Positions 1 through 6,879 of a stretch of 32,183 nucleotides of DNA are shown here, in pieces. The DNA is from Gemmatimonadota bacterium. Its GTDB lineage: Bacteria; Gemmatimonadota; Gemmatimonadetes; Longimicrobiales; Gaopeijiaceae. The stretch lies in contig VYAQ01000162.1 of NCBI GenBank assembly GCA_009844885.1, positions 1-32,183 on the forward strand. The letters run 5' to 3'. Position 1 is the stretch's first letter, and every line of letters starts with the position of its first letter. Position numbers and translations under genes: made by a program. The notes beneath the pieces were generated by a model that made no database searches, was not told the DNA's origin, and saw nothing but the letters and a program-made list of their open reading frames with translations.

Positions 1-250
1 CCTCCTGGGGCGGGGTCTGCGGGACTGCCGACCCGGTGGCCGGAAGCGCGGAGGCCCGGAGGCCGGGGTCTTCCGTACCGGCCAGCGCGGTCGGATCGAG
101 GCCGCCGGCCGCAGCCGCAGCGGCAGCCGCCGCCAGGAAACGGCGTCGCTCCATCGTGCCCGTGGCCCTGGCTTCCGCAGGCGCACCCTCGTTGCCGCGT
201 GCCGTCTCGCGCCCGCCGGGCAGGCCGCGTGTGGGGGTCGAGTTACTCAT
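1..250 (-). CDS. Tat-exported protein, N-terminal part only (runs off the window)
   Basis: An open frame on the minus strand begins at ATG 250 and stays open to base 1, giving about 83 codons. Around residues 33-50 it carries a twin-arginine signal: MERRRFL followed by nine alanines and GG, a classic Tat n- and h-region. The internal ATG at 154 would give a compact Tat peptide starting MERRRFL and is an equally good start. The mature part visible is only a Pro/Ala/Thr-rich linker, so the enzyme family cannot be named. The first ATG lies 12 nt past the stop of the membrane protein upstream, within the octamer repeat at 243-266, so the genes are probably co-transcribed. Tat export implies a protein folded, often with cofactor, before translocation. 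Confidence 0.7.
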   Translation of the reverse strand, partial: MSNSTPTRGLPGGRETARGNEGAPAEARATGTMERRRFLAAAAAAAAAGGLDPTALAGTEDPGLRASALPATGSAVPQTPPQE

Positions 251-266
251 ATACTCATATACTCAT
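243..266. repeat. Octamer tandem repeat (ATGAGTAT on minus), about 3 units
   Basis: Three head-to-tail octamers, TTACTCAT then ATACTCAT twice, read on the plus strand. On the minus strand each unit begins with ATG. The first two ATGs (266, 258) open ATG-AGT-ATA-TGA mini-frames; the last (250) opens the Tat protein. The stop codon of the YkvI-like gene (263-265) lies inside the first unit. Nineteen bases (248-266) are identical to 10773-10791. Confidence 0.85.
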
Positions 267-1378
267 TTCTGCTCGGCCACCGAGCGTTGCGGGGCGGCCC
301 CTCCGCGGCCACGCAGCTTGTAGATGCCCACCGTGAGCAGCGGAACGACCACGATCGCCATGAAGACGACGCTTATGGCATTGTAGCCCGTGCCGATCAG
401 TCCCACGAGGCCCACGCGCGAAAGCAGATACCCGGCCAGCAGCAGCCCGGCGCCGGTGAGCAGCCGCAGGCCGCCCGGCATCGCACGGCCGCGGCCCCGG
501 TACACGCCGTCCACCCGCTCGTTGAAGGCGTGGATCAGCCCGGCCCCCGTCTCGATGAGCGTGCCGAAGAGCACGACCTGGAAGGTGATCTGGAACGCTC
601 TCGATCCCAGCACTTCGAGCAGATGGTTCGTCGGCACGGGACGATCCAGCACGACCGGGTACTGCCCCGCGAGCGCGAAGAAGAAGAGCAGCCCCGGGAT
701 GATCGCGATCGGCCCCGCCAGCGCTCCGGCCCACAGCGCCTCCCTGCGGCGGCGGATGTGGCGCGTCGCGAAGAGCATGGCCGGCACCAGCGAGACCTGC
801 AGCGCCCCGTACCGAGCGCCGGAAGAGAACCAGCCGGGGCCGACTTCCCCCGTCCCGAGCCCGGCGGAGATCTGGTCGCCGAAGCGCGCGATGCTCCACG
901 CGAACAGCACGATGTACGCGCCGTACAGCAGAAACGACCACCCCGCGAAGAACCGCTCGATCGTGCCCGTGCCCCGGAACACCAGCACGCCCACGGCCAG
1001 CAGCAGCCCGACCGCGCCCACCCAGCCCGGGATCCCGAAGGTCTCGGCCAGGAACGTGCCCCCGGCCGACCCGATCACGGCCAGAATCAGCAGGACCGCG
1101 GTGAGATAGCCGATCTCGTAGAGGAACCAGCCCCGGCCGAGCAGGTGCTTGAAGTACGAGCGGTAGTCGTAGCTCCCGTAAGCGCGCGCGAACTCGAACC
1201 CCACCATGCATGTGGCGCTGACCAGCACGGTGGACGGCAGCATGCCCAGCAGGCCCCCGGTCGGACCGTACTCCAGGAAGAACTCCACGAGTTCGCGGCC
1301 CGTGCCGTACCCGCCCGCGATGATGATCGACTGGAAGACCAGCCCCGGGAGCAGGTAGCGGCGGAACCAGGAGGGCAT
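263..1378 (-). CDS. YkvI-like multi-pass membrane protein
   Basis: A 371-residue, strongly hydrophobic protein with about ten predicted membrane segments. The opening region, FQSIIIAGGYGTGRELVEFF, has the glycine-rich broken-helix look of APC-fold transporters and matches my memory of the uncharacterised YkvI family; the substrate is unknown. I chose ATG 1378 because the extra residues from GTG 1420 (Cys/Arg/His-rich) do not look like protein and the hydrophobic core begins soon after 1378; no good ribosome site is visible for either. It lies 72 nt after the MoaD-like gene and runs into the Tat-protein gene through the octamer repeat, so the three genes look like one operon. Family assignment rests on overall pattern rather than a diagnostic motif. 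Confidence 0.75.
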   Translation of the reverse strand: MPSWFRRYLLPGLVFQSIIIAGGYGTGRELVEFFLEYGPTGGLLGMLPSTVLVSATCMVGFEFARAYGSYDYRSYFKHLLGRGWFLYEIGYLTAVLLILAVIGSAGGTFLAETFGIPGWVGAVGLLLAVGVLVFRGTGTIERFFAGWSFLLYGAYIVLFAWSIARFGDQISAGLGTGEVGPGWFSSGARYGALQVSLVPAMLFATRHIRRRREALWAGALAGPIAIIPGLLFFFALAGQYPVVLDRPVPTNHLLEVLGSRAFQITFQVVLFGTLIETGAGLIHAFNERVDGVYRGRGRAMPGGLRLLTGAGLLLAGYLLSRVGLVGLIGTGYNAISVVFMAIVVVPLLTVGIYKLRGRGGAAPQRSVAEQK

Positions 1379-1450
1379 CGAAGTCAGGGGCCGATGGGTA
1401 GAGAAGCACCGACACCCCACGCGGCCAGGCTGTCCTGCGCGACCAACCGC

Positions 1451-1729
1451 CTACCCACCCGACACTGCCTGCATGAAGAGCACCGTATCACCATCGGCCA
1501 CCAGCCCATCCCACCCGTCCATCCAGCGCGTGTTGGTCCCGTTGTGGAAGCACAGCACGTGGCGCCGCAACTCTCCGTCTTCGTTGAACAGGTGGGGTTT
1601 CAGCCGCGGCTCGCGGGCGACGAGGTCTGCGAACACCTCGCGCAGGGTCTCGCCCGAGGCCGGCATTTCGCGCACCCCCCCGGTGGCCGGGTCGAGCAGC
1701 GAAGGGAGGGTGACGGTCACCGCGGGCAT
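1451..1729 (-). CDS. MoaD/ThiS family ubiquitin-like protein
   Basis: A 92-residue protein of beta-grasp type. It starts with a hydrophobic strand (MPAVTVTLPSLL), has a LREVFADLVAREPRL helix, the LVADGDTVLFMQAVSGG tail and ends exactly in Gly-Gly, the terminus that E1-like enzymes adenylate and thiolate in MoaD, ThiS and archaeal SAMP proteins. The insertion with NEDGELRRHVLCFHNGTNTR resembles the MoaD-like proteins that sit beside Asp-box propeller genes in other bacteria rather than true molybdopterin synthase subunits; no moaE or moeB is nearby. Here the propeller gene (2693-3745) lies upstream on the same strand, but an opposite-strand MNT/HEPN pair separates them. The role as sulfur carrier or protein modifier is inference. 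Confidence 0.8.
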   Translation of the reverse strand: MPAVTVTLPSLLDPATGGVREMPASGETLREVFADLVAREPRLKPHLFNEDGELRRHVLCFHNGTNTRWMDGWDGLVADGDTVLFMQAVSGG

Positions 1730-1834
1730 CGGTCCGCTCGGCCCAACACCTGTGGTATCCCCGATTTCAAATGTGAGATCATTCTACTCGCCGTGCATCA
1801 CCAATGAAGTTGCCGCCCCAGGATATCACCACGG

Positions 1835-1867
1835 ATTTTCGCCACTGGGGACCCACACACGCAAATC
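1835..1867. repeat. 33-bp imperfect intergenic repeat, copy 1
   Basis: Matches 3801-3833 at 27 of 33 positions without gaps: blocks ATTTTCGCCAC, GACCCAC and CGCAAATC are identical, and the 4-nt and 3-nt spacers differ but keep their lengths. The outer blocks form a weak dyad (ATTTTCG against CGCAAAT). Both copies sit in the spacer between a minus-strand and a plus-strand gene. Confidence 0.75.
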
Positions 1868-1891
1868 CGCGGCCGTGGGCTGTCTGCGACA

Positions 1892-1900
1892 TGCTAGATT
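1892..1900 (+). promoter_or_regulatory. Possible extended -10 promoter for the MNT/HEPN pair
   Basis: TGC-TAGATT is an extended -10 (TGn plus 4 of 6 consensus bases) 64 nt upstream of the MNT start; no -35 is visible at the expected distance. The rest of the 1730-1964 spacer holds only the 33-bp repeat and the GGAG ribosome site at 1950-1953. Confidence 0.3.
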
Positions 1901-1964
1901 GGGAAGTCCCGCTCCCACCAACGAGCGACGCGCGATCCCCCGACGAAACGGGAGTCGGCCACCA

Positions 1965-2300
1965 ATGACTAGGGTCAGCGACACCGTGATCCGGCAGATG
2001 GTCGAGGCCATTGTCGACGCCAGCGACCCCGAGCAGGTCATCCTCTTTGGATCCCGTGGCCGCGGGGATTTCACGGAACGCTCCGACGTCGACCTGGTCG
2101 TGGTCGAAGCGGCGCCGTTTGGGCCGGGGCGGAGTCGTCACCAGGTGATGAACCGGCTGTATCGCGCCGTCGCGGGATTCGGTGTGCCGGCCGACATCCT
2201 GGCCTATTCTCTTGACGACGTAGAGTATTGGCGCGATTCGCTCAACCACGTTCTGGCGCGCGCGCTTCGGGAAGGAAGGGTGCTCTATGAGCGACCCTAA
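1965..2300 (+). CDS. MNT-domain nucleotidyltransferase (antitoxin of HEPN/MNT pair)
   Basis: A 111-residue minimal nucleotidyltransferase. It carries the full GSx10DxD catalytic signature: Gly29-Ser30 in LFGSRGRGDFTERSDVDLVV with Asp41 and Asp43, and a plausible third acidic residue at Asp77 (PADILAY). In type VII toxin-antitoxin systems such a protein (MntA) silences its HEPN partner by adding AMP groups to a tyrosine, and lacks the extra domains of housekeeping transferases. The start ATG 1965 was chosen because GGAG lies 11 nt upstream and the domain begins at once; the open frame further upstream has no protein character. It overlaps the HEPN gene by 14 nt, implying translational coupling. 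Confidence 0.85.
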   Translation: MTRVSDTVIRQMVEAIVDASDPEQVILFGSRGRGDFTERSDVDLVVVEAAPFGPGRSRHQVMNRLYRAVAGFGVPADILAYSLDDVEYWRDSLNHVLARALREGRVLYERP

Positions 2301-2673
2301 GTGCGCCCGCGTGATGCTGCAGGCGGCCGAACGGGACATCCTCACGCTACAGGGCATGAACTCCGCAGTCCCGGACGAGTCGTTCGGCTTCCACGTCCAG
2401 CAAGCGGCCGAAAAGGCGCTCAAGGCTCTCTTGGCCCTCCTGGGCCGTCGGTATCCACTCACCCACAATCTCTACGATCTCTTCGCGTTGGTCGACGAGG
2501 AGGGTGTAGCCACGGGTTTCTACCGACCGCCGTCGTCCTTTACGCCGTATGCGGTTGAGTTCCGCTACGAAGGAGTCGGGGCCGGCCACGAGCCCATTGA
2601 CCGCGCAGCTGCGCTCACCCTCGTCGAGACGTTGGTCCAGGAGGTCCAGGACCGCCTCGCGAAGGTCGAGTAG
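2287..2673 (+). CDS. HEPN-domain protein (probable toxin of HEPN/MNT pair)
   Basis: A 128-residue, mainly helical protein. The HEPN signature R-x4-H is present as Arg55-YPLT-His60 in GRRYPLTHNLYDLF, the arrangement expected for a metal-independent RNase active site. The helix with VQQAAEKALKALL (residues 37-49) is typical of the dimer interface in this family. The length agrees with HepT-like toxins. It overlaps the MNT gene by 14 nt and ends 19 nt before the convergent stop of the propeller gene. A Tyr (Tyr56) lies inside the active-site motif, similar to the residue modified in known systems, but whether it is the AMPylation target here is not known. Confidence 0.85.
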   Translation: MSDPKCARVMLQAAERDILTLQGMNSAVPDESFGFHVQQAAEKALKALLALLGRRYPLTHNLYDLFALVDEEGVATGFYRPPSSFTPYAVEFRYEGVGAGHEPIDRAAALTLVETLVQEVQDRLAKVE

Positions 2674-2692
2674 CGTCCTATCACCGAGGGCA

Positions 2693-3745
2693 TCAGCCGA
2701 CCCACGCCGACACGTGCAGGATGCGCGGCAGGATGGCCGGGATGTTGGTCCAGCTCTCTCCCAGATCCGCAGTCGCGTGCAGCGTGCCGGACGTGGTGCC
2801 GAAGTACACCCCGCCCGGCTCCAGATTGTCCACCGCCATCGCGCCCCTCAGCACGGTGCCGTAAGCGTCGGCCGCGGGCAGCCCCGCCGATGCCGAGTGC
2901 CAGCTGTCGCCGGCGTCCGTGCTGCGGTAGACCTGGAGCGCGCCGCCCAGCGGCACGCGGTACTGGTCCGCCTCGAGGGGCACCGCAAAGAGATGCCTGC
3001 TGGCACGATCGATCACGATCGGGAACCCGAACGCCACCTCGAGGCCTTCCTCGTTGCGCTCCCAGCTCTCCGCCCCGTTACCGCTGCGAAACATTCCCAG
3101 GTGGTCCTGCCGGAAGATCCGGTCGGGGTCGTCAGGATCCTGCGCAAGTCCATGCACGCAGGTGCCGATCCCCTTGTGGCGCTTGTCCTCCAGCGCCGCC
3201 GGCACACCCTGGTTCTTCGGCGTCCAGGTGGCACCGCCATCGTCCGTGCGGAACACCCCGACCGCGGAGATGCCGCACCACATGCGCTCCGGGTTCGTGT
3301 CGTCGAAGAGCAGCGCGTGACAACAGAGGCCTCCGGCACCCGGCATCCACGCCTCCCGCGATGCGTGCTCGTTCAAGGCGGTGACCGGAGCCCACGACGC
3401 GCCGCCGTCGGAACTGGTGAACAGGCCCGCATCCTGGACGCCCGCGTAGATCACGCCCCGGTTCTCGCGCAGCGTCCATATCTCGCGCAGGCGCCGGTCA
3501 GCCCCGCCCGCGTACGCCGGGCCACTCGGCAGTTGCTCCCATTCCTCACCGTCCGCCGACACATGGACCGCGGGCCCGTAGATGTCGCTCGCAACCGCGG
3601 CCATGAAACGGCCATCGGCGAGGCGCAGACCGGCTGTCACCTTCCATCCCTTGAAGAACGGCCCGGTCACCTTCCACGCGCGGCGATCGTCGCTGGTCAA
3701 CCAGAATCCGCCCTTCCCCGTCCCCACCATCAGCCTTACGCTCAT
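2693..3745 (-). CDS. Asp-box (BNR) beta-propeller protein, sialidase/sortilin-like
   Basis: A 350-residue cytoplasmic-looking protein without signal peptide. Asp-box repeats recur at regular spacing: SSDGGASW (111-118), TDDGGATW (167-174), SGNGAESW (221-228), STDAGDSW (275-282) and TADLGESW (325-332), about 54 residues apart, with a weaker one near 63-69. That fits a six- or seven-bladed propeller. True sialidases have an arginine triad and a catalytic Tyr/Glu pair that I cannot place, so enzyme activity is doubtful; database names such as exo-alpha-sialidase would over-call it. ATG 3745 was chosen because an AGG-type ribosome site precedes it and the sequence before it is low-quality. Homologues often neighbour a MoaD-like gene, which is found at 1451-1729. 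Confidence 0.8.
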   Translation of the reverse strand: MSVRLMVGTGKGGFWLTSDDRRAWKVTGPFFKGWKVTAGLRLADGRFMAAVASDIYGPAVHVSADGEEWEQLPSGPAYAGGADRRLREIWTLRENRGVIYAGVQDAGLFTSSDGGASWAPVTALNEHASREAWMPGAGGLCCHALLFDDTNPERMWCGISAVGVFRTDDGGATWTPKNQGVPAALEDKRHKGIGTCVHGLAQDPDDPDRIFRQDHLGMFRSGNGAESWERNEEGLEVAFGFPIVIDRASRHLFAVPLEADQYRVPLGGALQVYRSTDAGDSWHSASAGLPAADAYGTVLRGAMAVDNLEPGGVYFGTTSGTLHATADLGESWTNIPAILPRILHVSAWVG

Positions 3746-3800
3746 TCGATCTGCCTGCTCTCCGTCCGTGTGCGGTTGCGGTCCCGAAATGACCGCCCGC

Positions 3801-3833
3801 ATTTTCGCCACCCGAGACCCACCGGCGCAAATC
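3801..3833. repeat. 33-bp imperfect intergenic repeat, copy 2
   Basis: Second copy of the element at 1835-1867, same orientation, 27 of 33 bases identical. It lies in the 95-nt spacer between the divergent propeller gene and the DCC gene, ending 7 nt before the GTG at 3841. Its place next to a start codon allows a regulatory role, but nothing proves it. Confidence 0.75.
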
Positions 3834-3840
3834 TCCCACT

Positions 3841-4275
3841 GTGCGAGGATATGTGAAGGACCCCGGACCGGTCGTGCTCTTCGACGGTGACTGCGCTTTC
3901 TGCAACGCCACCGTTCGGTGGACGGTGAAGCGCGACCCCCTGGCGCGGCTTCGATTCGCGCCCCTGGCCTCCGACGCCGCCCGCAGCGCCGTCGCGCTGA
4001 CCGACCCCGGCTGCGACTTCGACTCCCTCCCCGACGCCATCGTGCTCCTCGACCGGGCCGGCGTCCACATGGCCTCGACCGCCGTCCTGCGACTGGCGCG
4101 CCACCTGCGCTTTCCCTGGCCGGTCCTCACCCTCGCCCTGCTCGTCCCCCGCCCCCTGCGCGACGCGGCCTATCAGGTGTTTGCGCGTAACCGTGTCCGC
4201 TGGTTCGGCCGCGCCGACGCCTGCGAGATCCCGCCGCCCGGCCTCGCGGGACGCATGCTGGACGACACATCATGA
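3841..4275 (+). CDS. DCC family thiol-disulfide oxidoreductase (YuxK/DUF393)
   Basis: A 144-residue protein with the family motif DGDCAFCN at residues 15-22, where Cys18 and Cys21 form the CxxC redox pair that names the DCC group. The rest matches the family layout: LVRFAPLAS-like strand (RLRFAPLASDAAR), PDAIVLLDRAG and a C-terminal NRVRWFGR. Reaction partners are unknown for the family. The start is GTG 3841; an in-frame GTG at 3853 has GAGG just 4 nt upstream and cannot be excluded. Its TGA overlaps the ATG of the multicopper oxidase gene (ATGA), so the two are probably translated together, which hints at a thiol or copper-handling link. Confidence 0.88.
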   Translation: MRGYVKDPGPVVLFDGDCAFCNATVRWTVKRDPLARLRFAPLASDAARSAVALTDPGCDFDSLPDAIVLLDRAGVHMASTAVLRLARHLRFPWPVLTLALLVPRPLRDAAYQVFARNRVRWFGRADACEIPPPGLAGRMLDDTS

Positions 4276-6065
4276 TCCGCACCCGTTTCTCCCTGCCAGG
4301 AGCGAAGCAACCGATGGACAGCCGGCGCGCTGGCGCCGCTCTCGTCCTGGCGGCCATCGCGATGGCCGCGGTCGCCGCCCTCACGGCCGTCCCGGCCAGC
4401 GCCGCGCCCCAGGACACCACGTCGACGCGGAACATGTACAACAACATGTCCATGAACATGTCCATGTCGACGGACACCGTCCGCGGCTCGGGCGACATGA
4501 TCATGATGATGCTGCGCAACCCCATGCTCCCGGGCTTGCGGGGCGTCAGCCCATCGGTCGACCCCTTCCTGCCGGGCGAAGGCGTCGACACCGCGTCGCT
4601 CGCATGGGCCACCCCCCGCCAGATCCTCCACGTCGCCGACGGCGACACGATCGCCCTCGAGGCCCGCATCGTGAAGCGCAGAATCGGCGGGCGCACCTTC
4701 GTCATGTACGGCTTCAACGGCCAGTACCCCGGCCCGCTCCTCCGCGTCGCCCAGAACACGCGCATCGTCGTCCGCTTCACGAACTCGATCGACCTGCCGT
4801 CGACGATCCACTGGCACGGCCTCCGCCTCGAGAACCGCTTCGACGGCGTCCCCGACGTCACCCAGCCACCGGTCCCGCCCGGCGGCGAGTTCGTCTACGA
4901 GGTCGACTTCCCCGACGCCGGCCTGTACTGGTACCACCCCCACGTGCGCGAGGACATCCAGCAGGACGGCGGTCTTTACGGCAACATGTTCGTCGACCCC
5001 GCGCGCGAGGACTACTTCGGCCCCGCCACCCGCGAGGAGTTCATCATGGTGGACGACCTCCTGGTCGACGGCGACGAGCTTCTCCCCTGGGGACGCGACG
5101 CCTCGAACTTCACGATCATGGGGCGCTTCGGGAACGTCATGCTGGTCAACGGCGAGGAGCGCTACGCCGCGACCGTCCGCCCCGGCGAAGTCGTGCGCTT
5201 CTTCGTGACGAACGTGTCCAACACGCGCAGCTACAACCTCAGCTTCGCCGGGCTCGACATGAAACTCGTGGGCACCGACCTGTCGCGCTTCCAGCGGGAA
5301 ATGATGGTCGAATCGCTGGTCATCTCGCCGGCCGAACGCTACATCGTCGAGGTGCGGTTCCCCGCCGCGGGCACCTACGCGCTACTCAACCAGGTCCAGG
5401 TCGTCGACCACATGCGGGGAACATTCTACGCCGCCGTCGACACCCTGGGCGCCGTCGTTGTCGAAGGACCCGAGGTAGAAGAGGCCGACGCTCTTCTCTC
5501 CTCCCACTCGATCATGCGAACCGATGCGGTTCTCGAAGCCGAGCTTGCGGAATACCGCCCGCACTTCGACCGGCCCGTCGACCACGCGCTCCTCCTGACC
5601 GTCGACATCGAGGGGCTGCCCATCCTGGTTCAGCAGTTTATCTCGATCGACACGATCTACCGGCCCCCCGTCGAGTGGACCGACGGCATGCCCAACATGA
5701 ACTGGCTGTCGACGTCGAACGAGGTCCGGTGGATCCTGCGCGACGAGGCGGCGGGGGCCGAGAACGCCGAGATCGACTGGCGCTTCCGGCTCGGCGACGT
5801 GGTCAAGATCCGGCTGCGCAACGACGCGGACGCCTTCCACCCCATGCACCACCCCATCCACCTGCACGGCCAGCGCTTCCTCGTGTTGTCGCGCGACGGC
5901 GTCGAGAACCGGAATCTCGCGTGGAAGGACACGGTGCTGGTGCCCGTGGGGTCGACGGTGGACCTGCTCATGGAGGCGTCGAACCCGGGCGAGTGGATGA
6001 TCCACTGCCACATCGCCGAGCACCTCGATGCGGGGATGATGGGGTCGTTTACGGTGGTGCCCTGA
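4272..6065 (+). CDS. Secreted multicopper oxidase with Met-rich N-terminus
   Basis: A 597-residue laccase-type oxidase. All four copper-ligand motifs are intact: HWHG (His180, His182), WYHPH (His222, His224), HPIHLHG (His527, His530, His532) and HCHIAEHLDAGMM (His578, Cys579, His580, His584, Met589 as type 1 axial ligand). The enzyme should couple one-electron substrate or Cu(I) oxidation to reduction of O2 to water. A hydrophobic segment (20-45) ending PASAA marks export. Residues 55-85 hold ten methionines (NMSMNMSMS, MIMMM), unusual and typical of copper-binding stretches. ATG 4272 overlaps the upstream stop; ATG 4314, with AGGAG 11 nt before it, gives a shorter signal peptide and may be the real start. 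The 5-prime overlap suggests co-expression with the DCC gene. Confidence 0.93.
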   Translation: MIRTRFSLPGAKQPMDSRRAGAALVLAAIAMAAVAALTAVPASAAPQDTTSTRNMYNNMSMNMSMSTDTVRGSGDMIMMMLRNPMLPGLRGVSPSVDPFLPGEGVDTASLAWATPRQILHVADGDTIALEARIVKRRIGGRTFVMYGFNGQYPGPLLRVAQNTRIVVRFTNSIDLPSTIHWHGLRLENRFDGVPDVTQPPVPPGGEFVYEVDFPDAGLYWYHPHVREDIQQDGGLYGNMFVDPAREDYFGPATREEFIMVDDLLVDGDELLPWGRDASNFTIMGRFGNVMLVNGEERYAATVRPGEVVRFFVTNVSNTRSYNLSFAGLDMKLVGTDLSRFQREMMVESLVISPAERYIVEVRFPAAGTYALLNQVQVVDHMRGTFYAAVDTLGAVVVEGPEVEEADALLSSHSIMRTDAVLEAELAEYRPHFDRPVDHALLLTVDIEGLPILVQQFISIDTIYRPPVEWTDGMPNMNWLSTSNEVRWILRDEAAGAENAEIDWRFRLGDVVKIRLRNDADAFHPMHHPIHLHGQRFLVLSRDGVENRNLAWKDTVLVPVGSTVDLLMEASNPGEWMIHCHIAEHLDAGMMGSFTVVP

Positions 6066-6076
6066 CCGTCTGCCGC

Positions 6077-6391
6077 CTATTTGATCTTCACCGCCGTCCC
6101 GTATGCCAGCAATTCCGCGGCCCCGGACATGACCTGGGACGTAGTGAAGCGCAGGTTGACCACCGCGTCCGCGCCCATGGCCCGCGCCTCCTGCTTCATC
6201 CGGTAGACGCTCTCGTTCCTGGTCTCGGTCAGCATCTCGGTGTACTCCTTGACCTCTCCGCCGACGATGTTTCGCAGCCCGGCCATGATGTCCCTGCCGA
6301 TGTGCTTGGCGCGGATGGTGCTTCCACGCACGACGCCGAGTGCTTCCACGACCTGGTGGCCCGGGACGGTTTCGGTGTTGACGACGATCAT
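6077..6391 (-). CDS. YbjQ family protein (UPF0145)
   Basis: A 104-residue protein that matches the YbjQ/DUF74 family along its length: VNTETVPGHQVVEALGVVRG at the start, the GLRNIVGGEVKEYTEML block, the ARAMGADAVVNLRF strand and the final YGTAVKI. The family forms pentamers and is sometimes called heavy-metal binding, but no biochemical role is settled. GAGGAG lies 6 nt before ATG 6391, which overlaps the TGA of the preceding membrane-protein gene by four bases. It is the last gene of a four-gene minus-strand cluster and ends 11 nt from the convergent multicopper oxidase stop. Confidence 0.92.
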   Translation of the reverse strand: MIVVNTETVPGHQVVEALGVVRGSTIRAKHIGRDIMAGLRNIVGGEVKEYTEMLTETRNESVYRMKQEARAMGADAVVNLRFTTSQVMSGAAELLAYGTAVKIK

Positions 6392-6654
6392 TTCTGCTCC
6401 TCTGTGCTGTTGGTGACTGGATCCGAGGCGGCGAGCCTTCGGTCCGCCTCACGATCCCCGATTCTCTCCGCGATCAGCGACCCCATGAGAACGACCATGC
6501 CCAGTCCGGCCACCGCGATTCCGATCAGGATGGCCGGGGGCAGTGCAAGCAGCGCCGGCCAGATGAAGCGCAGCGGCCGAATCGCCCAGACAAGCAGCAC
6601 CAGGGCTCCGGTGCCGATGAGCAGGAAACCGGTGATGCGCAGCAGGCGGATCAT
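6388..6654 (-). CDS. Small two-TM membrane protein
   Basis: An 88-residue hypothetical protein with two hydrophobic segments (about 5-25 and 30-61, the latter perhaps a long or broken helix) and a charged, cytoplasmic-looking tail (ERIGDREADRRLAAS). A strong GGAGGA ribosome site lies about 8 nt before ATG 6654. It overlaps its neighbours at both ends by 4 nt, so it is surely translated as part of the cluster. I do not recognise the family; it may be a membrane partner of YbjQ, by analogy with other bacteria where YbjQ genes accompany small membrane proteins. Confidence 0.75.
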   Translation of the reverse strand: MIRLLRITGFLLIGTGALVLLVWAIRPLRFIWPALLALPPAILIGIAVAGLGMVVLMGSLIAERIGDREADRRLAASDPVTNSTEEQK

Positions 6655-6872
6655 TCTTCATATCCTCCTTCCGTGCGGGCGTCTTCGATCTGTTCCCGGA
6701 CGACGGAAACCAGGACGAAGAGGGCGCCGGCAAGAACCAGGGTGACTCCGACTTCGAGGACGGGGTCGGCGATGCGCAGAAGAAAGCGGAGGGCGAGGAA
6801 GGCGGAATAGGCGCCCACGATAAGGATGCCGGTTCGCCACAGGATGAGGCCGAGGGCGTGAGTGGCTTTCAT
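6651..6872 (-). CDS. Small two-TM membrane protein
   Basis: A 73-residue hypothetical protein with hydrophobic segments near residues 6-31 and 38-58 and an acidic tail ending EGGYEE. It begins 7 nt after the DUF3179 stop codon and overlaps the next small membrane gene by 4 nt. It resembles that gene in size and layout (two helices plus polar tail), so the two may form a small membrane complex or be old paralogues; sequence identity is too low to tell by eye. No known family recognised. Confidence 0.7.
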   Translation of the reverse strand: MKATHALGLILWRTGILIVGAYSAFLALRFLLRIADPVLEVGVTLVLAGALFVLVSVVREQIEDARTEGGYEE

Positions 6873-6879
6873 GGGGCTG

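Noticed and set aside
287-1807. Long open frame on the plus strand, antisense to the membrane protein and MoaD-like genes
   Set aside because: Translation is very rich in Arg, Pro, His and Gln with no motif or hydrophobic segments; typical mirror frame of a GC-rich gene, while the minus strand encodes recognisable proteins.
2693-3745. Calling the propeller a true sialidase
   Set aside because: The Asp boxes are clear but no arginine triad or catalytic Tyr/Glu pair can be placed, so only the fold is claimed.
4181-6745. 854-residue plus-strand frame overlapping the multicopper oxidase
   Set aside because: Arg/Pro-rich mirror frame; the oxidase in another frame has all copper ligands.
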